A DNA stretch of 12,231 nt from an uncultured Lachnospiraceae bacterium. Lineage in GTDB: Bacteria > Bacillota > Clostridia > Lachnospirales > Lachnospiraceae. The translations under genes and the position numbers were made by a program. This document shows positions 1 to 6,015 of the stretch, one piece after another (position 1 is the first letter of the stretch; each line of letters opens with the position of its first letter). A model generated the notes under the pieces. It was not told where the DNA came from. It saw only the letters and a list, made by a program, of their open reading frames with translations, and did not search any database. Location: the NCBI GenBank assembly GCA_902783095.1, contig CACZPX010000150.1, positions 1 to 12,231 on the forward strand. The letters run 5' to 3'.

Positions 1-553
1 CTCTGGAAAGGTACTCCCCTGTTCTGGTGTCGATCTTGATCTTGTCGCCCTGGTTGACAAAGAGCGGAACGGCGACCTGTGCGCCGGTCTCCACGATGGC
101 GGGCTTGGTAGCGCCGGTGGCGGTGTTGCCGGCAAAGCCGGGCTCGGTGTCGGTGATCTCCAGTTCCACGAACAGCGGAGGCTCCACCGCGAACACGTTG
201 CCCTGATGGGAAACGACCTTGACCATCTCGTTCTCTTTCACGAACTTGAGCGCGTCGCCGATCTGATCCTTGTTCAGCGCGATCTGATCATAGGTGTTGG
301 TGTCCATAAAGTAGTACAGATCCCCGTCGTCATAGAGATACTGCATATCGGTCCGGTCGATGCGGGCCTCGTCAAAGTTTTCCGTAGGGCGGAAGGTCTT
401 TTCCACCACGCCGCCGCTGACGATATTCTTCAGCTTGGTGCGGACGAACGCCGCGCCTTTGCCGGGTTTTACATGCTGGAACTCTATGATTTGATAGATA
501 TTGCCATCGTACTGGATCGTAATACCGTTCTTGAATTCGCCTGCTCTTACCAT
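1..553 (-). CDS. efp: Translation elongation factor P (3' end cut by window edge)
   Basis: EF-P binds between the ribosomal P and E sites and relieves stalling at consecutive prolines. The 184 codons visible cover the family's usual length of about 185 residues; the frame is open at the left edge and ends in EYLSR, so only about one residue and the stop are missing. It starts at ATG 553, with AAGGAGGA about 8 nt upstream. Domain I carries the loop HVKPGKGAAF (residues 27–36) with Lys32 at its tip. Lys32 of this PGKGAA loop type is the residue modified with 5-aminopentanol in Bacillus subtilis (known for that species); no modification enzyme is visible here. Domains II and III follow without a break. 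It lies 69 nt downstream of yqeG, and that gap contains a good promoter, so it can be transcribed on its own. Identification is very secure. Confidence 0.97.
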   Translation of the reverse strand, partial: MVRAGEFKNGITIQYDGNIYQIIEFQHVKPGKGAAFVRTKLKNIVSGGVVEKTFRPTENFDEARIDRTDMQYLYDDGDLYYFMDTNTYDQIALNKDQIGDALKFVKENEMVKVVSHQGNVFAVEPPLFVELEITDTEPGFAGNTATGATKPAIVETGAQVAVPLFVNQGDKIKIDTRTGEYLSR

Positions 554-593
554 ATTGGGAAGTCCTCCTTCATCTTAAAAAACATACAGTGTG

Positions 594-622
594 ATTTTAA
601 TTTATCACGCGCTATCTTTCAA
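594..622 (-). promoter_or_regulatory. Sigma-A-type promoter of efp
   Basis: On the minus strand, TTGAAA (617–622, 5/6 match to the -35 consensus) is followed by a 17-nt spacer and TAAAAT (594–599, 5/6 match to the -10 consensus). The -35 box starts at the base right after the yqeG stop codon. A start point near 587 would give a leader of roughly 34 nt ending in the strong efp ribosome binding site. The region is AT-rich compared with its surroundings. Spacing and both boxes are good, but nothing beyond sequence supports it. Confidence 0.65.
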
Positions 623-1162
623 CTACTTTTTCTTTTTCGTCATCTTTTTCCGCAGTTCGGCGATCTTTTTGATCTTTTTGACGATCGGCCGCTCAAAGAT
701 GCGCTTGATCTTTACCTGCTTGCGCTCGTTCTCGTCTATCACGTCGGTCAGGATGCAGTAGATGCCGGCGTTGTTCGCCCCCAGGATGTCGGTGAAGATC
801 TGGTCGCCGATGAACAGCGTGTTGCTGCGGTCGGTGTGCATCTTGCGCATGGCCCGCTCAAAGCCGCGCGGCGAAGGCTTGTGCGCCTTGTATACGTAGG
901 GTGACTTCACCTTTTTTCCGAAGGCGCGCACGCGCTCCTTGTCGCTGTTGGAGAGGATGCAGGTCTTGAACCCGATCTTCTTCTGCTTTCTGATCAGTTT
1001 TTTCGCCTTGCGGTTGGCCGGCGCGTTGTCCGCCACCAGCGTGTTGTCGATGTCCAGAATGATGCCGCGAAAGCCCCTGTCCCAGTAGCGCTGATAGTCC
1101 AGCGCGTACACGGACTTGATCACCTTTTTGGGGAACAGCTTCTTTTTGTTATTTCGAAACAT
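623..1162 (-). CDS. yqeG: YqeG-family HAD-superfamily phosphatase
   Basis: A 179-residue HAD superfamily IIIA phosphatase of the YqeG type, predicted cytoplasmic; the physiological substrate of the family is not settled. All HAD motifs are visible: motif I DIDNTL (Asp37 nucleophile, Asp39), motif II ILSNS (Ser71), the motif III Lys in KAHKPSP (Lys95), and motif IV GDQIFTD (Asp120, Asp125). The protein is very rich in Lys and ends in a KKMTKKKK tail. The frame is open further upstream to 1240, but those 26 codons lie inside nrdR and look like shadow sequence (Arg/Ser/Trp-rich). ATG 1162, giving MFRNNKKKLF, fits the family start. It overlaps the end of nrdR by 14 nt, which suggests translational coupling. 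The purine-rich sequence upstream is only a weak ribosome binding site. Confidence 0.93.
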   Translation of the reverse strand: MFRNNKKKLFPKKVIKSVYALDYQRYWDRGFRGIILDIDNTLVADNAPANRKAKKLIRKQKKIGFKTCILSNSDKERVRAFGKKVKSPYVYKAHKPSPRGFERAMRKMHTDRSNTLFIGDQIFTDILGANNAGIYCILTDVIDENERKQVKIKRIFERPIVKKIKKIAELRKKMTKKKK

Positions 1163-1616
1163 GGTCTTTCTTCTTTGCCAGCTTTTCGATCTCGCGCAGG
1201 AAGGTGTCCACGTCCTTGAATTCGCGGTACACCGACGCAAAACGCACGTAGGCGACGTCGTCCAGGTCGCGCAGCGCCTCCATCACCATCTCGCCGATCT
1301 CGCTGCTGGAGATCTCCCGCTCGTCCCGGGAATAGATCTGGCTCTCCAGATCGTCCACGAGGGCGGCGATCTGCGTCACGGAGATCGGCCGCTTGTGGCA
1401 GGCTCGGATGATGCCGCCCTCCAGCTTGGCGCGGTCGTACGGCTCGCGGATCTCGCTCTTTTTGATGACCATCAGCGGGACCGTCTCGATCTTCTCATAG
1501 GTGGTGAAGCGCTTGCCGCAGCTCTCACACACCCGTCTTCTGCGGATGGAACTGTTGTTGGTATGACGGGTATCGATGACTTCCGAATCCTTCCCCCCGC
1601 AATACGGACACTTCAT
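1149..1616 (-). CDS. nrdR: Transcriptional repressor NrdR
   Basis: NrdR is the zinc-ribbon / ATP-cone repressor of ribonucleotide reductase genes; it senses ATP/dATP and binds NrdR boxes. The 155-residue length is typical. The zinc ribbon is complete: CPYC (Cys3, Cys6) and CESC (Cys30, Cys33), followed by an Arg run (RRRR, 25–28). The ATP-cone spans about residues 49–139 with the family segments VIKKSEIREPYDRAKL, ACHKRPI and VAYVRFASVYREF. The start at ATG 1616 follows AAGGAGGAAA (1621–1630). It begins 15 nt after the prfC stop and overlaps yqeG by 14 nt, so the three genes are probably one transcript. No ribonucleotide reductase gene lies in the window, so its targets are elsewhere. Confidence 0.97.
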   Translation of the reverse strand: MKCPYCGGKDSEVIDTRHTNNSSIRRRRVCESCGKRFTTYEKIETVPLMVIKKSEIREPYDRAKLEGGIIRACHKRPISVTQIAALVDDLESQIYSRDEREISSSEIGEMVMEALRDLDDVAYVRFASVYREFKDVDTFLREIEKLAKKKDHVSK

Positions 1617-1631
1617 ACGATTTCCTCCTTT

Positions 1632-3221
1632 TTAATTCCTACCGAACTCCGAAAGCACCAGACCCGGGTTGCGGTCGAGCACCATACCCACGCTCCAGCT
1701 GTTGACGAACAGCAGCAGCGGACGGTCTTTCAGGTCGCGGATCACCTTCATGTCGGAGGTGCCGGTCAGCTTGTCCACGGGCTTTTCGCTCGATTCCACC
1801 CAGCGGATGTATTCGTAAGGAAGCTGCTCCAGGTGCGCTTCCACGTTGTATTCGTTGTTTAAGCGGTACATCAGCACGTCAAACTGCAGCACGCCCACCA
1901 CGCCCACGATGATCTCCTCCATGCCGGAGTTGAACTCCTGGAAGATCTGGATGGCGCCCTCCTGGGCGATCTGCGTGATGCCCTTGATGAACTGCTTGCG
2001 CTTCATGGTATCCACCTGGCGCACGCGGGCGAAGTGTTCCGGCGCGAAGGTGGGGATGCCCTCATAGGAGAATTTGCGGTCTTTGGCGCAGATCGTATCG
2101 CCGATCGCAAAGATGCCGGGATCGAACACGCCGATGATGTCCCCGGCGTAGGCCTCCTCTACGATGGTGCGCGACTCCGCCATCATCTGCGTGGACTGGT
2201 TTAAGCGGATCACGCGGTTTTCCCGCACGTGGTTGACCTCCATGCCGGCCGTGTACTTGCCGGAACAGATGCGCATGAAGGCGATGCGGTCGCGGTGTGC
2301 CTTGTTCATATTGGCCTGGATCTTAAAGACGAAGGCCGAAAAGTCCTCGCTCACGGGATCTATCACCCCGGCGTCCGAAAGCCTGGCCTCCGGCGGCGTG
2401 GTCATGGCGAGGAAGTGCTCCAGGAAGGTCTCCACGCCGAAATTGGTGAGCGCGGAACCGAAGAACACCGGCGAGAGCTGTCCGTGCAGCACCATGTCCA
2501 TGTCCAGTTCGTGGCCGGCGCCGTCCAGGATCTCGATCTCGTCGTGCAGCTGGTCCAGAAAGTCCCTGCCGATCTTCTTTTCCGTCTCCGGATCGTCCGG
2601 ATCCAGCGCGGAAGTGGCGATCTCGTGCTGGCCCGCGCCTTCCGCCACAAAGGTGGTGATGCACTTCTTGTCGCGTTCGTAGATGCCCTTGAAGATCTTG
2701 CCGGACCCCAGCGGCCAGTTGACCGGGCAGGTCTCGATGCCCAGCACCTGCTCGATATCGTCCATCAGATCGAACGGGTCCTTGGCGTCGCGGTCCAGCT
2801 TGTTCACAAAGGTAAAGATCGGGATATGGCGCAGCATGCAGACCTTGAACAGCTTGATGGTCTGCGCTTCCACGCCCTTGGAGGCGTCGATCACCATCAC
2901 GGCGGAATCGGCCGCCATCAGCGTGCGGTAGGTGTCCTCCGAGAAATCCTGGTGGCCCGGCGTATCCAGGATGTTGATGCAGTAGCCCTCGTAGTTGAAC
3001 TGCAGCACCGAGGAGGTGACGGAGATACCGCGCTCCTTTTCGATCTCCATCCAGTCGGAGACCGCGTGCTTCTGTGTCTTTTTTCCCTTGACGGAGCCCG
3101 CCAGGTTGATGGCGCCGCCGTACAGCAAAAACTTCTCCGTCAGCGTGGTCTTGCCCGCGTCCGGGTGCGAAATGATCGCAAAAGTCCGTCTCTTGTTGAT
3201 CTCTTCCGAAAGATTAGCCAA
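1632..3221 (-). CDS. prfC: Peptide chain release factor 3 (RF3)
   Basis: RF3 is the translational GTPase that drives recycling of RF1/RF2 after termination. G1 is SHPDAGKTT (residues 18–26, the RF3 variant of the P-loop), G3 is DTPGHQDF (86–93) and G4 is NKLD (140–143). The RF3 elongation-factor-like domains follow, ending SWSVGMVLDRNPGLVLSEFGRN-like. With TTG 3221 as start the protein has 529 residues, as in Escherichia coli RF3. This start has GGAG six bases upstream. The frame stays open to 3335, but ATG 3257 has no ribosome binding site and lies inside the probable -10 box, and the upstream residues are not RF3-like. The gene heads the prfC–nrdR–yqeG cluster; nrdR follows after 15 nt. The gene identity is very secure, and the TTG start is well supported but not proven. 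Confidence 0.96.
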   Translation of the reverse strand: MANLSEEINKRRTFAIISHPDAGKTTLTEKFLLYGGAINLAGSVKGKKTQKHAVSDWMEIEKERGISVTSSVLQFNYEGYCINILDTPGHQDFSEDTYRTLMAADSAVMVIDASKGVEAQTIKLFKVCMLRHIPIFTFVNKLDRDAKDPFDLMDDIEQVLGIETCPVNWPLGSGKIFKGIYERDKKCITTFVAEGAGQHEIATSALDPDDPETEKKIGRDFLDQLHDEIEILDGAGHELDMDMVLHGQLSPVFFGSALTNFGVETFLEHFLAMTTPPEARLSDAGVIDPVSEDFSAFVFKIQANMNKAHRDRIAFMRICSGKYTAGMEVNHVRENRVIRLNQSTQMMAESRTIVEEAYAGDIIGVFDPGIFAIGDTICAKDRKFSYEGIPTFAPEHFARVRQVDTMKRKQFIKGITQIAQEGAIQIFQEFNSGMEEIIVGVVGVLQFDVLMYRLNNEYNVEAHLEQLPYEYIRWVESSEKPVDKLTGTSDMKVIRDLKDRPLLLFVNSWSVGMVLDRNPGLVLSEFGRN

Positions 3222-3231
3222 AATTTTCTCC
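3219..3231 (-). promoter_or_regulatory. Ribosome binding site and TTG start of prfC
   Basis: On the minus strand GGAG (3228–3231) is followed by AAAATT and then TTG (3219–3221), which begins (M)ANLSEEINKRRTF, the typical RF3 N-terminus. This decides the start against the in-frame ATG at 3257. Confidence 0.75.
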
Positions 3232-3252
3232 AGTCCACAAATAATCAGTATA

Positions 3253-3280
3253 AGCATACCATAAATAGCGGAAAAATCAA
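3253..3280 (-). promoter_or_regulatory. Probable sigma-A promoter of prfC
   Basis: On the minus strand TTGATT (3275–3280) and TATGCT (3253–3258) are separated by 16 nt. A second -10-like hexamer, TATACT, lies a few bases further on. A start point near 3246 would give a leader of about 25 nt before the TTG codon. The promoter lies between the terminator of the upstream Ig-array gene and prfC, as expected for an independent unit. The match is moderate (4/6 at each box). Confidence 0.5.
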
Positions 3281-3333
3281 TGCCGGACGGCCGTATTTTG
3301 TGGTCCGGACGGGCACAGACGGGCTTGCTGCAC

Positions 3334-3374
3334 AAAAAGAGGACAGCCGCGGTATGGGTTCGCCGCGGCAGTCC
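3334..3374 (-). terminator. Intrinsic terminator after the Ig-array genes
   Basis: An inverted repeat of two 12-base arms (3341–3352 and 3363–3374, GGACTGCCGCGG with CCGCGGCTGTCC on the minus strand) pairs with one internal mismatch around a 10-nt loop. On the minus strand it is followed by TCTTTTT. It lies about 90 nt after the stop of the Ig-array gene and upstream of the prfC promoter, so it separates the two transcripts. The stretch 3375–3461 between stop and hairpin holds further short GC-rich palindromes but no gene. Confidence 0.85.
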
Positions 3375-3461
3375 TTTTGGGGTCGCTCGTTTTCTTATGA
3401 AAGGCTGTTTCCGGTCCGTCCGCGGAAAGCGGCGGCCTGCCGGACCTGTGGGCAGGGGTCC

Positions 3462-4481
3462 TTATTTCACCGTCAGTTTTACGGCGTTTGTGTACACGCT
3501 CCCGGCTGCGTTGGACACTTCGCACCGGTACTGATAGCCGTCGTGGCGCGCCACTGTCGTAAGGGTATACGCCGCCGTCTTGCCGCTGGCCGCCTTGACG
3601 GGGTACCAGGCAGTGCTGCCCGCGGGCCTGTAATACCACTGGTAGCTTATGCCGCTGCCCTTTGCTGTGACGTTAAACGTGACCGTCTGGCCGGCGCTTA
3701 CGGTTTTAGGTTTAGGCTGTACGGTGATCTCCGGTCTGGTCACCACGGTAAGCTTCGCGGCTGCGGAGTACTTGCTTACGGTACCTGACGTCACCTTGCA
3801 GCGGTACTGGAAGCCGTTGTGGCTCTTCTTTAGCGTATTGGTGGTCACGGTCGCTGTGGCCGCCCCCGGCGCCGTGGATTTTCTCCAGGCCTCGGCGGAG
3901 GACGAGCGGTAATACCACTGGTATTTCAGGTTCTTGCCCGTGGCTTTCACCGTAAACTTCGCGGTCTTGCCCACGCCTGCCGTGACGCTCTTCGGCTGTG
4001 CCGAGATGCTCAGAACGCTTGCTTCCACCACTTTGCTGTAGACCGTTTTTCCTGCTGTGTCTTTGATCCTGCAGCGCCACAGATACCCGTTGTGCGCCGT
4101 TTTGGCGGTCACGGACATGGTCTTTGTCGTGGCGGACGCCGGCGTGGAGTTCTTCCAGACCTTTCCGCCGTCTTTGCTTACCTGCCACTGGTACTTTAAG
4201 CCCACGCCGGATGCGCCGACCGTGAATTTTAACGTACCGCCCACCAGCGCGGCAGGCATCTTCGGCTGCGCCGTGATTGCAAGCGCCTTGACCGTAAGTT
4301 TCGCGGTGCCCGAAACGGTGGTGCATCCGGGGACGGCCGCTCCGTCAGCCTTCCGCGTGATCTCGCAGCGGTACTGGTAGCCGTTGTGACGGGCCTCGGT
4401 CTTCAGGCTGTACTTCCAGGTCTTTCCGCTGTCCGCCTTCACCGGCTTCCACTCGGTGGCTGTGGGGGGTTGTAATACCAC
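3462..4481 (-). CDS. Ig-like domain array protein, 3' part of a frameshifted gene
   Basis: This frame encodes the C-terminal part of the second Ig-array protein. It contains the second half of Ig domain 4 (residues ~6–68) and complete domains 5 (~69–157), 6 (~158–248) and 7 (~249–339). Each full domain shows the pattern QPK…VGxTxxF…YQW…W…GYxYRC…LTV. The GTG that opens the frame at 4481 is the Val of the WYY motif of domain 4 and has no ribosome binding site. It is therefore not a real start: the reading frame continues from the segment beginning at 5959. The last codons give AVKLTVK and stop, with no LPXTG motif, SLH domain or C-terminal membrane segment. If the frame is intact in the organism, the full protein would have 839 residues. 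A strong terminator follows. Function unknown; secreted binding, adhesion or scaffold roles are possible. Confidence 0.8.
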   Translation of the reverse strand: MVLQPPTATEWKPVKADSGKTWKYSLKTEARHNGYQYRCEITRKADGAAVPGCTTVSGTAKLTVKALAITAQPKMPAALVGGTLKFTVGASGVGLKYQWQVSKDGGKVWKNSTPASATTKTMSVTAKTAHNGYLWRCRIKDTAGKTVYSKVVEASVLSISAQPKSVTAGVGKTAKFTVKATGKNLKYQWYYRSSSAEAWRKSTAPGAATATVTTNTLKKSHNGFQYRCKVTSGTVSKYSAAAKLTVVTRPEITVQPKPKTVSAGQTVTFNVTAKGSGISYQWYYRPAGSTAWYPVKAASGKTAAYTLTTVARHDGYQYRCEVSNAAGSVYTNAVKLTVK

Positions 4482-5959
4482 TGGTACAGGAACTCTTCCT
4501 CGTCAGAACCGGCGATCACGACTGTAAACGATACCGTCTGTCCAACGGCCGCCGTTACGGGCTCCGGGCCGGTGGTGATCCAGGGATAGGCGTACACCGT
4601 CAGCAGCGCGGAAGCTGAATAGTGCTTTACGCCGTCTATGGTCACGCCGCAGCGGTAGCGGGTGCCCCGGTTGTCGTCGTCTCCCACCACCTTCAGATTC
4701 TTTGTGGTGCAGCCGCTCACACCGCCTTTGCCGTTTACGCAGTTCTTCCACGTGCTGCCGCCTTCCGGCAAAGCCTGCCACCGGTACGTGACCCCGGACG
4801 ACGCGGACACCTGCACGGAAAAGACCGCAGGGATCGGATCCGGATGCTGGCTGTCCGTCTTCACCGAAAACTGGTCCGTCGGCTGTTTGGTAAAGACCGA
4901 CGGCTTCACCGTGAGCGTGGCGATATCGCTGACCGACGTAAACAGCGGTATGCCGCCTCTGCAGACCTCGCAGCGGTACTGATAGCCGTTGTGACGGGTC
5001 TCTGCGGTCAGTTCGTATTTCCAGGTCTTTCCGCTGGCAGCCTGCACGGGCTTCCACACGGAACTGCCGGCGGCCTTGAAATACCACTGGTAGCGGAAAT
5101 CGTCGTCACCGGTCACCGAAACGGTAAACGAAACGGTCTCGCCCGCCGTGACGGTCCGATCTTCCGGTCCTTCCGTGATGAGCGGCTCGTAGCTCACGGT
5201 CAGTTTTGCAGGCTCCGTAAAGAGCTCGTTTGCGCCGAACATGATCCTGCACTTATACAGGCGCCCGTCCAGATCCTCTTCTCCATTAACGGAAAGAGAT
5301 GCCTCAAAAACGCCCGGGCCCTTTTTTACGAGTCCGGTACTTTCACCGAGCCAGAGCCAGGTCTCTCCGTTGTCGTCGGAATAATACCAGATATCATAGG
5401 GCTCATACCGTGATGCTACGGTTGCCTTAAAGACCGCAGGGTCCGGATCCGGGTTCATATACCAGGGCGCGACGGCGTACTGATCTTCCGGCGAAGACAG
5501 GATGATCGGTGCAACGGGGAAGGAATGTTCCACGTACAGGCTGCCCTCGGAAACCGTCACGTTTGCAGCCGGATCCCCGTTGACGGTGACGCTCACCATA
5601 GCGGAAACCTGAAAAGCCCAGCCGGGATCCGGCTCCAGGGCAAAGCCCACCCAGTAGCGGGCGCCTGCGATCACGGGCTCTTCCGGTGCGATCACCTGCC
5701 GCTCCTGATCTTCCTCGTTAAAGACGCTCCAGGTTACTCCGGAGACGGCCGCGGTCCCCGCCGTCTGTCTGACGTGCACGTGCTGGCCGGTGCAGCCGAT
5801 CTGATAAACAGGGGTTTTCCCCGCCTCGGGTACCGTGACCGTCAGGTCCACCTGGCTGATGATCTGATCGTCTGCGTCCGCACGCACGGCGCCGAACAGC
5901 AGAAAGCACGTCAGGACGGCCAGACACAGCCACGCTGCATTTTTCATTGTTTTACACAT
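4439..5959 (-). CDS. Secreted Ig-like domain array protein, 5' part of a frameshifted gene
   Basis: This is the N-terminal part (506 codons) of the second Ig-array protein. It starts at ATG 5959, with AAGGAGA four bases upstream; the in-frame GTG at 5980 lies before that site and is unlikely. Residues 1–29 form a signal peptide (MCKTMKN, hydrophobic core, ADA before the cleavage point). A beta-rich domain shared with the upstream paralog follows (~32–150, with TGQHV, GVTWS, PGWAF and VTVNG). Next are Ig-like domains 1 (~151–258), 2 (~259–352) and 3 (~353–459), and the first half of domain 4. After WYYNPP (494–499) the frame leaves homology and stops at PPSGSR. Homology resumes in the neighbouring frame at a C6 run, so this is a broken or frameshifted gene. 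It lies 56 nt after the upstream paralog with no terminator between, so they are probably co-transcribed. Role unknown; predicted exported. Confidence 0.85.
   Translation of the reverse strand: MCKTMKNAAWLCLAVLTCFLLFGAVRADADDQIISQVDLTVTVPEAGKTPVYQIGCTGQHVHVRQTAGTAAVSGVTWSVFNEEDQERQVIAPEEPVIAGARYWVGFALEPDPGWAFQVSAMVSVTVNGDPAANVTVSEGSLYVEHSFPVAPIILSSPEDQYAVAPWYMNPDPDPAVFKATVASRYEPYDIWYYSDDNGETWLWLGESTGLVKKGPGVFEASLSVNGEEDLDGRLYKCRIMFGANELFTEPAKLTVSYEPLITEGPEDRTVTAGETVSFTVSVTGDDDFRYQWYFKAAGSSVWKPVQAASGKTWKYELTAETRHNGYQYRCEVCRGGIPLFTSVSDIATLTVKPSVFTKQPTDQFSVKTDSQHPDPIPAVFSVQVSASSGVTYRWQALPEGGSTWKNCVNGKGGVSGCTTKNLKVVGDDDNRGTRYRCGVTIDGVKHYSASALLTVYAYPWITTGPEPVTAAVGQTVSFTVVIAGSDEEEFLYQWYYNPPQPPSGSR
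4464..4469 (-). other. C6 homopolymer at the frameshift point
   Basis: The coding strand reads AAC CCC CCA CAG here, after which the frame runs to a TGA at 4439. One more C (C7) would give N-P-P-T-A-T-E-W. That restores the WYY-8-residue-W spacing of every related domain in both paralogs (for example WYYKPAGSSSW and WYYRPAGSTAW). Confidence 0.9.
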
Positions 5960-6015
5960 CGCGTCTCCTTTCCGGATCACTTTCGGATCCTCAGCTGAAT
6001 GAACGTTCCGGCCTG

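Larger units (their letters stand above)
3462..4897 (-). repeat. Five-Ig block, copy 2 (paralogous to 6016–7443)
   Basis: This block encodes Ig domains 3–7 of the second array protein. It matches the last five domains of the upstream paralog one to one and in the same order: the HPDPxPAVF type, the ITRxADGxxxPGCTT type, the YxWRC type, the GTVSxY type, and the NAAGSV type at the C-terminus. Corresponding domains resemble each other across the two genes more than neighbouring domains do within a gene, which indicates duplication of the whole block. Confidence 0.85.

Noticed and set aside
562..616. Terminator or riboswitch between yqeG and efp
   Set aside because: The only hairpin is a 5-bp GTGAT/ATCAC stem with an AT-rich loop, and the TTTTTT run is separated from it. 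The stretch is better explained as a promoter and ribosome binding site.
1163..1240. Longer N-terminus for YqeG
   Set aside because: The 26 extra codons lie inside nrdR, give an Arg/Ser/Trp-rich sequence unlike the family, and ATG 1162 fits the family start.
1116..1862. Plus-strand open frame of 248 codons opposite nrdR and the end of prfC
   Set aside because: It is antisense to nrdR and prfC, has no ribosome binding site, and its His/Val/Asp-rich composition mirrors the coding strand.
2229..3788. Long plus-strand open frame of 519 codons opposite prfC and beyond
   Set aside because: It lies antisense to prfC, whose protein is fully conserved, and crosses the terminator and promoter region. 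The translation is rich in Arg, His, Gly and Val, as expected for antisense of GC-rich codons, with no recognisable domain.
3462..4481. The 3' Ig-array frame as an independent gene
   Set aside because: Its GTG start is the second base set of the conserved WYY motif of domain 4. There is no ribosome binding site or signal peptide, and the first domain would be half missing. It is better read as the continuation of the frame starting at 5959.
4622..5413. Plus-strand open frame of 263 codons inside the Ig-array gene
   Set aside because: Similar plus-strand frames occur opposite the other Ig repeats. They are by-products of repeated GC-rich codons and look like no known protein.
5960..6015. Promoter or terminator between the two Ig-array genes
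   Set aside because: The 56-nt gap has only a short GGATC/GATCC palindrome without a T-run and no -35/-10 pair, so I treat the two genes as co-transcribed.
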